DNA of 64,000 bases from Cyclina sinensis. Lineage: Eukaryota > Mollusca > Bivalvia > Venerida > Veneridae. The position numbers and the translations under genes were made by a program. How positions within the stretch are numbered: the stretch's first letter is position 1; each line of letters opens with the position of its first letter. The notes under the pieces were generated by a model that ran no database searches, was not told where the DNA came from, and was given only the letters and a program-made list of their open reading frames with translations. Below are positions 35,591-48,800 of this stretch, in pieces. Location of the stretch: NCBI GenBank assembly GCA_012932295.1, contig JAAONU010000016.1, forward strand, positions 13,308,111 to 13,372,110, given 5' to 3'.

Positions 35591-36612
35591 TTAACGATTT
35601 CACGACGAGGTCCATATCACCGATTTCACGACGAGGTCCATATTAACGATTTCACGACGAGGTCCATATTAACGATTTCACGACGAGGTCCATATTAACG
35701 ATTTCACGACGAAGTCCATATCACAATTTCACGACGAAGTCCGTATCAACGATTTCACGACGGGGTCCATATTAACGATTTCACGACGAAGTCCATATTA
35801 ACGATTTCACAACGAAGTCCATATCACAATTTCACGACGAGGTCCATATCAACGATTTCACGACGGGGTCCATATTAACGATTTCACGACGAAGTCCATA
35901 TTAACGATTTCACGACGAAGTCCATATCAACGATTTCACGACGAGGTCCATATTAACGATTTCACGACGAGGTCCATATTAACGATTTCACGACGAAGTC
36001 CATATCAACGATTTCACGACGAGGTCCATATTAACGATTTCACGACGAGGTCCATATTAACGATTTCACGACGAGGTCCATATTAACGATTTCACGACGA
36101 AGTTTATATCAACGATTTCACGACGAGGTCCATATTAACGATTTCATGACGAGGTCCATATTAACGATTTCACGACGAGGTCCATATTAACGATTTCACG
36201 ACGAGGTCCATATCAACGATTTTACGACGAGGTCCATATTAACGATTTCACGACGAGGTCCATATCAACGATTTCACGACGAAGTTCATATCAACGATTT
36301 CACGACGAGGTCCATATCAACGATTTCACGACGAGGTCCATATCAACGATTTCACGACGGGGTCCATATCAACAATTTCACGACGATGTCCATATTAACG
36401 ATTTCACGACGAAGTCCATATCAACGATTTCACGACGAGGTCCATATCAACGATTTCACGACGAGGTCCATATCAACGATTTCACGACGAGGCCCATATT
36501 AACGATTTCACTACGAGGTCCATATCAACGATTTCACGACGAAGTCCATATCAACGATTTCACGACGAGGCCCATATTAACGATTTCACGTTCAGATAAC
36601 GAGGTCCATATC
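35591..36612 (+). repeat. 26-bp minisatellite, about 39 copies, upstream of lectin A
   Basis: The consensus is TTAACGATTTCACGACGAGG then TCCATA. Variants GAAG for GAGG and TATC for TATT alternate in blocks. The last unit is disrupted. The array ends ~245 bp before the lectin A start codon, so it lies in or beside its promoter. Copies are nearly identical and there are no unique spacers. Confidence 0.95.
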
Positions 36613-36857
36613 TATATCTCATCGCTGTACTCAAACCACCAAAGAACAGATAAATACATCAACTAATTACATGTACAATAGTTATGAAGATAATCTTGTC
36701 TATTCACTTTATTTAAGAATGATTGTATATGTCACAAGATTACACGACATTTATCAATCATTTTTATCAGTAAAGCCCCTGTGATAAAGTTCAGGAGGCA
36801 GGTACACATTTGATTAAATGTGTAGTACCGTTTGTCTAATTATTATATATAATTAAA

Positions 36858-39800
36858 ATGTCGAAATATATTAAATTTGTCTTGGTTATTTGTACCTTGT
36901 GTAAGTAAATTTCATTTGTTTTTCCATAAAATTACTAAAGAAACATTTTCACTTTTCTCTCTATTTAGATTTTCACTGTTTTATGCACGTGCTAACTTAC
37001 ATTCAGTTAGAAATGTTAGCAGATTTCAAATTTCCTCCAAAATGAACAACTTTAATATAGTAGATTCATGGGTCGGGATCTGACTTCATTCAATGAAATG
37101 AAATTAAAATAAATACAGCTTGATACGTCTAAGAAAAAAGAATATCTAAATGTCTTTCAATCTACAAAAAGTACGGTGTTTAATGTGTCTGATTGTCATT
37201 TATTGTGTGTTTTATAACTAAATAAGAAAATAATCATTGTTTTTCATTCATACTACAATATAACAAATAAAGTAATATAAATTGGAGCTAGAAATTTTAA
37301 GCTAAAACGGACATTTTCCTTTGTGTGTGGATGAAATGGCGGGTGGGTGTTGTTGCTGTTAAAGTTCCATTATTGGATCTCGATTAGCCTATAATTGATG
37401 GTAAAGACTCAGAGGTTTCCGCCTTTTCACTCTCTCCTAACGAAAGAATGCACTGAAGTCTTGGAAAAAAAGTGCTGTTGTTGCTCTTGCTACTGATTAT
37501 AATGATGAGTAAAATAAAGACATTAATGATGATGATGATGAAGTTGATGACGATTTGATGATGATGATGATGGGAGCGGTGATGGGAATGACGATGATGA
37601 CAACAACGGTAGTGATTGCAACAGATTTGTTCATCGTAAATTACTCTACAGATGATATAAAACATACTGAGGGAAACTGTTGCTGTATCCAGAACAGTAC
37701 TCTGCTCCATTGTGTTTGTAGGTCAGATGGTGACATAGTAAAAATACAATAGTGGTATCAATGACTTTAGTAATTAATGTCTCCAAACCAACACATTAAA
37801 TATTTGATATTTTGACGAAATATTCAGAAAAATACAACAATTTAGTTTAAAACAGGCAAACATTCAGACTTCAATGTCAAATGTCTTCGAATCTTCTTTT
37901 TTGTGCAAGTCTTATACATACTATCAAAAGAAAAATCATGAAATAAAAGTAGCTAATGATAATATTATGGCAAATATAACTCTTTGACAAATAAATTGAT
38001 TCAGTTTAACAAAATTTAGTTGATCAAATTCAAATATAATGTTAACCTATTAGTTTAGTTGTATTTCACCAGTCTCCGGTTAATCAAGGTTTATTAAAGA
38101 GAAATAACTATGAAATATAGACGATATCAAGTTTATCGTTCTTAGGCACATTACGTCAGTGGAGTCAAAATTTAACCCCGACTCTCTCCTTTTCAGTCAA
38201 GTCAAGTGAAATATTTTAGATTACAAACACAGTATTACATACATACAAACTGATAAATTATCAGCAGTTACTGTTATCTGTACATCTTTTACACATATAC
38301 ACAATGCAGTCGTATTTTTGTCAAATTTAATGTAATCTTTGACAAATATGGAAGATGTTCCACGTTTTCTTTTACGTTCCGTGGTGGTTTATTATATAAC
38401 AGTTGTTAGGTTCCTTCTTATCAAACAGTTGTAAGGAACCAAACTACGATTCATATTATGTGCGTGATTAATACTGTATATCACAACTTGGTACTATTTC
38501 AGTTGTAAGGTATCGTTAAATGTTGTCGGTATAGGGTCCCAGTTATATATCTTTTTAGCTCTATGACTTCATAGAAGTTAAGGTTACTTATCAAGGAAGA
38601 TAGTGACCTACAGCAACAGAGCCAGTTAGGTACTAGGAACAGAACACAACAACGTGACTCTTATTTAAGATACTTGTGGTAAGGCCAAGCAAAGATGAAA
38701 AAGATAACTCAAACCAGATTCCATGCATTCACAATAAAACAAAACAATAATAACAACAAAGAAACAAAGAAACATACATAAAAGCCAAATGAAGCATGAT
38801 TTTGTTAGCAGATGTGATTTTTAATCACAATAAAATGGATCGTATGAAAGTTACTTGAATGATAAAAATCACTTGCTCAACTTTATTACGTTAATCAGGA
38901 AAGCGCGTGTTCTCCATTGTGCACCTAATAAACTCCGACCCGAAATATTTTACGCTCAGTATGATCGCTTAGTTAGAAATTGGCAACCGTGGCACAAAGT
39001 AGACATTTATTTTTTTCCAAAAGTCCAGAAACTATAGCGTCTTTGTGTTCTAAGATTTGTTTTGCCCGCTTTTCAGACGCAGCCCGTCCAGTGTACAGTG
39101 ACAGTAACACGGGTTGTGATGATGGTTGGTTAGCCAATGGGAATTACTGTTACATGATCAACACAATCAAGAGTGTGTCTAGAGACGCCGCCGCCGCGGA
39201 GTGCAACAACCAAGACGCCTCATTGTTACGCATTGAAACACAAGACCAGTTTGTGAGTCGAGATGGATTTTTTTGTTGTTGTTTGCTATCCCTTTATTTA
39301 GACCAAATCACATCTATCTTTTTTTTCATTTTCACGTTTCTACAGCAATATTAGCATAGTTAGATTGCGTTGTCATGGAGACTTGTGTGGTTTTTGAAAT
39401 ATTGTAGAGATAACTGAATAAAATGTTTTCTCTCCTACTTGGTGTTGGCTTTGTAAAGAAATCAATGCAACAAGCTCTTTGCTTTTGAGTGTAATCATTG
39501 GACAAAGGCAAATAGAAATTTCGATCTTTAACCAAATAAAATTGGCTACATTTGCAAAACGTAAACTGGATCAATAATCTTAAACCATGAACCTACTTTC
39601 CTCCTTTTATTTTGAAACAGAAATGGTTGCTTCCGACTTTAAAGAGCTACCCTAGCAGCGGTTACTGGACAGACCTCAATGATATACCAAAAGTCAAGGC
39701 CAACAGACTTGGTACAGGCGTCTGGAAATGGGGCATGTACGAATACGCCAATATGTCTCTCATGTAGGTTATATTTATATTTACGTGTTTCTTTTCTTCG

Positions 39801-42800
39801 ATATATCTCAGTTATGTTTTGTTAGTGTTTAAAACATGACATAAGTAACCCTTTTACAGTCAGCAACAGAGCATGAATTCATCAATGAACCTTTTATCAG
39901 CCTGCGATGTCAAGCAATTTAGAAACAAAGGCACTTAATGTTCAATACCAACATTTTTTTATGTTATTTCTTTAATGTCTTACATGTTGCTGTTGTTAGA
40001 TTAAAGGGTTGTGCCCATATACATCGAACTTTGTTCAGATATTTAGCATCTGAGTACAAAATGTGAGATATAGAATAACCTCCAGTAAAATGTCTCTTTC
40101 ATATCGTGTTTTCTGGCTTGTCTGGCCACTGATTTCCCGTCATTTTAACAGAATCTGGAACAAGTCTCCGGCAAATGACGGTCAGTCTAACTGTGGTGCT
40201 CTTAACATACAAGGCAAGCTTGCAGACTTGAACTGTAAAGCCAAACAAGGGTACATCTGTCAATACAAATCAGGTAGGTAATTAATTTCATGGGATAGAT
40301 AATAATCATACTGACCTAGCTTAAATTAACTTATTGCTAACAAAGCTCTACTGCATACATATTTCCTTTTTTTCTAAATATCCTTTATTTTTTATTTCAG
40401 TCGTATGTATAAGAAAGGTCTACCTATCTATTTTAGTTTATTTATAGTTGGTACCGGTTGCCCATATGACCGACGCCCACTGCAGGTAAAAGTTATTCCA
40501 TGTTGTTGGGGATAGTGCAAAATACAGAAAGCATCTCATTCCAAAGACATCCTGGTTCTTTTCAATGCTCAGTATAGAGCTCTGATACATAGGACCTCGG
40601 TTTAACGTCTCAATCGTAAGACTTTTAGTAATGATAAAGAGCAGCGTGGTATATAGCTCGCGACTGCTGGATTACCAGTCAAGCGAATTACCACTGGACC
40701 ACAGATCCCCTCCGTTAAGAGAGGTTGTCTGTTTTCACTGTTAGCGCTCGTTCTTCTGCGTAGTAATAAAATTCTACGCTCCTGGTATCGCAAAAAATGA
40801 TATTTCTCCGCGGGAAAGCAAATGAAGTGTAAGTATATACTTTTCATGTTACATAATCGACTCACACAGGTTTGTAAAATTACAGATAGCGGCTGTGCGT
40901 TGGGATGGGTGCAAGGACCGAACGCTTGTTACTGGATAGGTAACACGTCTGATCCATCAGCCCTTAAGACATGGGCCGAAGCGAAGACTGTCTGTGAGGG
41001 CAAGACTGATGCTGTGAACCCAAAATTGTTCGTTATAAAAGACCAGAATGACGCGGTGTGTACATTTCCTGTCTCATTTAAATTATTGCATTTCGAGATA
41101 GTTATTTTGAACATTGGTTAATGTATGAAGAATGGTAAATGAAAATATTCATTGGCTTTTCAAACAACAGTCTGATAAGATGATGCAGGATAATGACTTA
41201 GAGTCATTTCCAAAAAGAAAGAAGATATAGTAAAAAAAACAGATACATTCATTATAATTTTTGATCTGCAGTTTTATTTGAATAACACGTTGAAAATATT
41301 TTTACATATTTTTTCAGACTTTCCTATCGCAAGAACTACCATACCTGTCGCAGACGACAAAGGTACACTGGGTTGGTCTTCAGGCATCAGGTAACCAATG
41401 GAGCTGGTACTCTGGGGGATCCGTCGATAAAACAGTCGTGTGAGTAACCGTAAAGTTTCAAAATCAAAAAGCGACAATTTCAAATGACTTGTACAATTTT
41501 CTGGAGTAAACATGATTATTCTTGGACAGGATGTCCAAATAGCAAAATTAATGCAGATTTAAAAACTACATATAGCGCTTATAAAGTTATGTAGTATAAC
41601 GATGGAACTATTTTCGTTCCGATTTTGCCCTTCTTAGGAACCATCTTATCTTTTATTTAATTTTTTTATTGAAATACACTGGGATTTTACAGTAATAAGT
41701 ACAACTTTGAGAAGTTTGAATACACCAACATGTTTGAAAATACAAATATAGATGTGTTTCTATACGACATAAATTAACTAATAGATAGGTTAATTTGCCT
41801 TAAGGTAAGTTATTTACCCAAATCAAGTAATTTGCTTAAATATCTTCCAGGCAATGGCAGAGTGAACCTGATAACGTGGCTGGTATAGAGAACTGTGGGG
41901 TAATGAGAATGACAGGAACATTTAGTGACAGAGACTGCTCTTCGAATGCCAACTTTATCTGCTACAAGCCCCAGTACAAATGTAAGTCTACTGTATACAG
42001 ACTGCAAAATACTAAGGCTCTCGAAATCTCATAGGAAGTTGGCAGTAGCAGTACGCAGTGGAAATTAAATCAAACGTGATGTTGGCAGTAGCAGTAGGCA
42101 AAACGTGAAGTTGGCAGTAGCAGTAACAGCAGTAGCAGTAGGCAAAACGTGAATACGGGATTTATTTCATCGAGTGGTATGAAAATAAATATTTCACGAG
42201 TGGCGATAGCCATGAGTGAAATATGAAAATATTCATACCATAAGATAAAGATAAATCCCGTATTTATAGAGAAAACTTTCTGTTTATTATATACTTTCTC
42301 TCTTTTTTGACCTTACGATTCGAAAGAATTCCCCTTAATTTTGTGTATTGGCTAATTTAGAAGAAAATAGTCAGGAAAGACACCAGTGAAAATAAGGAAA
42401 ATATGTTTCACTGCAGGGAAAAATAATTCTTTACAGTGAAAATACGGAAAATGGAAATACGCATTTTATTTCATCAATATTTTTCAATATTTCATTTATA
42501 AGTATATAATAAAATTTTATATTCATTTACAATAGATCTATCCATGTATTGTCAAACAAGTCGTTATGCCTTTAAAATATAAACTCCTAGGAAAGTCTTC
42601 CGTATTATTTTGGTTATCCCCATGACATCATTATTCATGATTCATCCGGCAGTCGCATTAATGGTTATTATAAAAAAAGTTTGAATGATTTGTCGTGAAA
42701 AAACGTTTATGGAGAAGACGACATTATTCATGATTCATCTGGCAGTCGCAATAATGCTTATTATAAAAAGTTTGCATGATTTATCGTGAAAAATATTAAT

Positions 42801-45800
42801 GGAGAAGACGACGTCATTATTCATAATTCATCCGGCAGTCGCATTAATGGTTATTATAAAAAGTTTGCATGATTTATCGTGAAAAACGTTTATGGAGAAG
42901 ACGACGTCATTATTCATGATTCATCCGGCAGTCGCATAAATGGTTATTATAGAAAGTTTGCATGATTTATCGTGAAAAATATTAATGCAGAAGACGACGT
43001 CATTATTCATGATTCATCCGGCAGTCGCATAAATGGTTATTATAAAAAGTTTGAATGATTTATCGTGAAAAACGTTTATGGAGAAGACGACGTCATTATT
43101 CATGATTCATCCGGCAGTCGCATTAATGGTTATTATAAAAAGTTTGCATGATTTATCGTGAAAAACGTTTATGGAGGAGACGACGTCATTATTCATGATT
43201 CATCCGGCAGTCGTATTAATGGTTATTATAAAAAGTTTGCATGATTTATCGTGAAAAACGTTTATGGAGGAGACGACGTCATTATTCATGATTCATCCGG
43301 CAGTCGCATTAATGGTTATTATAAAAAGTTTGCATGATTTATCGTGAAAAAACGTTTATGGAGGAGACGACGTCATTATTCATGATTCATCCGGCAGTCG
43401 CATAAATGGTTATTATAAAAAGTTTTCAAAATCATGATTCATCTGGCAGTCGTTGTCATGTTTATTTAAACAAAGAATATTTATTACTTATCGTGATAAA
43501 TGGTATTTATCTTATTTATAGATTCTCCTTCTGACAACATTGGTTGTGGATCTTGGATAAGAGCTGGAAAATTCTGCTACGGATTTATGTCCGGAAAGAT
43601 GCGAAACACTTGGTCGGGCGCAAGAAGCTACTGTCAGAAAATGGGTGCTGATCTCATTAAAGTTGACTCTTTCGACAAAAAGGTAAGGCGTGATATAAAC
43701 TACCTTTCAACAACATCGTGTTCTAAAAGAAAATAGGAAAGTAAAACTAGTACCAAATGCACTATATTTTATTTGTAAGAGTCCTATTCTAAATTGCCCA
43801 GAAAGTAGTATAAAACGGTGGGGGTGGGTGGGGAGGCGGAGGATCATACCTTAAGGTATTATTTGTCCTTTGGGTAGGCGCATGCATGAAAGGGGAGATA
43901 AACATGGCAACACGTCTAAACAGAAGATTTGCTCTTTGGGTTACTTTGCGTGTGTGAGGGGGTGAGAGGTGGGGGGCGGGAGAAGCCCGGTTGAGGCAAA
44001 ACCCCCGTTTTAACAAAAACCACGTCGTTCTAAGGAAAGTAATTGCTGTAAACAGTAAAGTTATGTACCAGCAAGAGTGATTGCCACGTTATCTCCCCTT
44101 TCACGCAAGCGCAATACCACAAATGGCAAATCGTACCTAAAGGTATGATCCCTCTCTCAGTTTTATACCACACCAAAACTGTCTCACCCAAATTTCGAAG
44201 AATTATTTTATTCTGACTTTTCGACTTCTCTTGTGTTCTAGACCAAACCTATAATATTGTTTGATTTCATTACATCGATACAAGATTAAAATGAAATAGT
44301 ACACTTAACATATACCTGTTCGTTCTTTTCAAACCTAGGAAACAACGGGTTCTGTACAGTGACGAATGACATTAGTTCCGATTCCAATATGACTATTGCT
44401 ACCCGCTGAAAATTAGTAACGAACTCTAGCAATCTTTCTTTCCATTTCTTTGTTTTCTCTAAACACCCTTTGTCAAATTAATAAAGTGTCAGTGAATTCT
44501 ATGCTCAAAAATGAAATGATTGTGAAAAATGCGGTTCAGTATAAACAAATAACGCAAACTATTCCGAACTTCTGACATTACTGTGACTATTTCTACGTCA
44601 TATTTTCTTTAGGGATAAGGCTTACGAAATTTGAAATATTATTTTTGAAGTAACCAAAATTGGTTTGCTTTGTAGGCCTGGCTGACACAGCAAATGATTG
44701 ATCCAGCAAATAATGGGGTCTTTTGGACAGGACTAAATGACAGACAAAACGATGGAACATACGTCTGGGCAGATGGCACGCCACTGAACGCAACCTACAT
44801 GTTAGTCCTGTTTTGTTTCATGATTGCATGTTATTCTTGCTTTGTTCTATTACAGCATGTTACTCTTGTTTGATTCATTACAAAATGTTAGTCTTGCTTT
44901 GTTTTATTACTATAAGTCAGTTTTGCTTTGTTTTATTACAACTAGTCTTGCTTCTTTTATTAAAAAAAGTAAGTCTTACTTTCTTTTATTACAATATGGT
45001 AGTCCTGCTTTGTTTTATTACAATAAGTTAGTCTTGTTTTTTTTTACTACAATCCATATATTGTCAGTATCAACAAACATATATATGACACAAGCATAGT
45101 AAAACTATGCACCATTCGTCCTTTTAAAGAGTTATAATTCAAGATGTTTATTTTTTGTATTTTTATTTTTGAAATTAAAAAAATAACCTTTTATATTATT
45201 ATTTGTACAGAAGTTGGAACCAGGAACCAAATGATTATAAAGGCAATGAAGATTGTGCTTTGATTTACACCACAGGACAGTACAATGACATGGCGTGCAG
45301 TTTTCAGGCTGCTGCCATATGCGAAATAAATAACACAGGTTGTTGATAAACATGATAAATCATCTTATATTTTGAGTAGCATTTATGACGTTTTATCATA
45401 TTTCATTATGTGTTTCATTACAATGGCGAGTCTTACTATAATGCTTAGTTGAGAACAAGATTCAGATTCAAGTATGAAGTATGTTTTTGGAACAATTGTC
45501 TGATTTCTTGCTGAAGCAAGTTTGTCTATGGTTGATCAGACTACAGCAGACTCAACACTTAAGACTTAACGCGTTCCTTTGGTAATAAATGTGTCATTGT
45601 AGAAAAAAAAGTCGCTTGCTTTAATAAAAACTTATTTCAATCCTTCGTTTTAGCGACCTGTCCAAGCTCACCTGCCGGATGGAAGTCCAATGGTGGAAGC
45701 TGTTACTTGTTTACGTCCTACAACAACATTTCCTTGTTGATGAACCAGAACGAGGCAACAGCATATTGTGGAACCTTTACTGCACAAAACAGTGTCGGTA

Positions 45801-48800
45801 ATCTGCTGTCCATAGAAAGCGCGTCAGAAAAGGTTTGCTTATGTTACATCTGCAATAATTCAACACGTATGTAAAAGTCTTATTTAGTATTTACAAATGT
45901 TTTATACATACATGTTCAGTACTTTCGTAGCACATTTCATTTTTCTTTTCGGTATAGACGCTTCATTGTAATAAAAACAAAACTTTCACTTTGTTTAACT
46001 TCTTAATACAATACATATATAAATAAGATTTATTTTTCTACAAAATCATTTTGATTTTTCAGCTCACTTGGGCACTTAAGTACTAAAAGGTGAGGTATTG
46101 TGATCACCCGTTGTCTGTTCTCTATCTGTCGTCTAGCGTGTCTTGTTAGTCGTCTGGCCTCCGTCCACATTTAATTGTAAACACTAGAGGTTACATATCC
46201 CAATGAGCGACATTCCTGTTAACAAATTATCTCCCTTACTCAGATAACATCAAAGGTAGGCCAAATAGCACATTGGTCCTTTCAGTTGGAATCCTCTGAC
46301 TTTATCCTTGTTTCTAATTGGGATGGTCTTGACTTTTAGTGGTGAAAATTGCCACATATATTAAATAAAACGTTAGGATTATGTAAAAAAAACAAAGATA
46401 ACAGTGTTAACAAAACATGTTGCTAAACTGAATGTGTAATCTGACTTACCACTGTTGCAAATAATTAGGGTTAATTATCACCAAACCAAAAGAGAAAATA
46501 GCGATAAAAGCAGAGGAATTCAAGTGGAAAGACCAATGTAATTTCAGAGAGTATTTAGGGTAGATAATCCAATAATGTCCTTAGGAGTTTTTGTTCGATG
46601 ACTTCTAGGTTCATTTTATATAAATGTTGTGTTAATTCGAAAACAGGGACATCAGGTCAAATCATAGAAAAGCTTTGTGAAAACTGTAGAGGCCACATTT
46701 CCCATCCAATCATCATAAATCTCTGTCAGATTGTTTTGCTTGATGACTTACAGGTTCAAAAACTAGGTCACCAGATCAAAACATAGAAAATCCACTTGAA
46801 CTATCTAGAGGCTACATTTTTAAACTTGGTCGAAATGTTTGGCTTGATGACTTCAAGACTCTGTTTTATATAAAGTTTATGCTGGGTCAAAAGCTAGGTC
46901 ATCAGGTGAAATCTTGTGAATACTCTAGCGGCGACATTATCAATAAAATCATCATGAAACTTTGTCAAGGTGTTTGTCTTGATAATTTATAGATCTATTT
47001 CATATATGGGTTACGCCAAAAACTAGACATCAGGCCAGGTCATAGAAACAAACATCTTTTAACACGCTAGAAGCCATATTTTCTATCCAATCATCATAAA
47101 ACTTGGTCAGAATGTTTGTCTTGATGACTTGTAGATTTTTTCTTATATATCGGTTAAGTTAGGTTAAAAACCAAGTCACCAGATCGAATTAAAGAAAAAA
47201 ATTTTTACACTCTAGAGACCACATTTCCCATCCAATCATCATGAAACTTTGTTGGAATGTTTTTCTTGATAAGATGTGCTATTTATTTGAGTCATGTTGG
47301 GTCAAAAACTAGGCTTCCAGGTTTAATTCTAGAAACTTTGTCAGAATGTTTCAGTTGATGAACAGGTGAGCGATATATGGCCATTTAGGCCCTCTTGTTT
47401 TTTCTCAAAGTACAGGTAATGATAGAGTTTTATACATGTACCGTTTTGATTTGCTCGTATTCCTACTGATTTAAATCTTTTTGGTTGAAACGACTGATTG
47501 TTTTCTTGTAAGGCATTTATCTTATCACAAGTGAAGAGCATGTCGGATAATGTATATGGCTGGTACACATCCCTGAATGACAAGCAGACCGAAGGTTACT
47601 GGGCGTTCAGCACCGGACCGCTGCTAGATCAAAGTCTTGTGTAATTATTATATATATTGCAATTATATATGTATTTGAGAAAGTAGTCAGTCACTTGCGG
47701 AGAGATTGGTTAGTAAACTGGTTTAATACCCAGGAACACTTGCTGAATAGAATGACCTCCTGGATATGACAAAAAGAGGTTGAAACTGGCGTTCAGTCCT
47801 GTTATAAACGAATCAAAACAAATATATGTTTGTTTCCCTATTTCCAGTCATTGAACAAGTTAACAGATTCCAGAATTTGATTTATTTTCTCTCCATTTTA
47901 TTGCAGATAAACATAACAGAGCATAGAGTAATTGCAAAATTTTTAATTATTATTAATATTATCAACATTCACCAATTATAAATTATTTGTAGAGAAATAT
48001 GTTTGTTACGATTATTGAAGAATGAATAATTGTTATTCTTTTTTATTGACAAATAATTTTTAAAAAATATGAACTATTTTTTGTCTCCTTTGAATATCTG
48101 TTGTTGTTGTTGATGTTTTTGGTATTTTTTTAATCTCTTCAGTGATTGGACAGGAGAGCCCAGTACAAACAAGGGAGACGACTGTGGAATGGTCAACTAC
48201 GAAGGCGCGTTTCATGAACGAAACTGCACCCGAAAAATTCCTTTTATATGTGAAAGATACGCTACCGGCTACAGCGCAGGTCAGTTGTGCTGTATTTCAC
48301 AGTTGCATGTTATTACGCGGTGTCGGCTTCCTTATTATAATGAGTACAGATAAAATTAGGTCAACTTAAATATCTAGGATTTGCCCACAGATTCATGTGT
48401 GTGCTTACTTAGGTTTATTTTGTTTGACTTTGACGTGCAAGTTACCCGTAACAGTTTTCACTGCCGTTTGCGCTATAGTTACGTGCTTACTAAATTTTGA
48501 GTAGAGATTATATATTAAGTGTCAGTTTATGACCTAATGTGGAAATAAAGTTGAAAGATAAACAATTTATAATTGAAATACATTAAGGCTGCGTCCTTTA
48601 CTTTGCCCTAGAATATTAAAGGCTACACTGAAGATACCTTACTGTGCATAGTGAAATATTATTTCTGTGCTTCTAAAAACAACAAGAATTTGTTGGATAG
48701 GAAATTTTAATCCTGTGTTTGTTTGATCAATCCAGTGTTATTAAGTTCACCAGCTTTACAGCTAATGTCATTTTAACCGCCAAATGATCTATCTACACTT

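Larger units (their letters stand above)
43522..45338 (+). other. Lectin A CTLD3 (mannose-type EPN motif)
   Basis: Three exons: 43522-43682, 44676-44800 and 45211-45338. Core VFWTGLND; sugar loop WNQEPNDYKG and second site YND keep the residues for calcium site 2 and predict mannose/GlcNAc-type specificity. The exon-3 donor is weak (ACAG then GTTGTT). If it is not used, translation stops two codons later (GC then TGA), which would give a secreted three-domain form. Confidence 0.88.

Noticed and set aside
35591..36612. CRISPR-like array of 26-bp repeats
   Set aside because: Units are head-to-tail with no unique spacers, in a eukaryotic context; it is a minisatellite. The same holds for 11257-12813.
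38980..39076. Upstream extension of the CTLD1 open frame as the lectin A N-terminus (MATVAQSRHLFF..)
   Set aside because: A clean acceptor ends at 39076 and the phase-1 signal-peptide exon at 36858-36900 fits both frame and the lectin B model.
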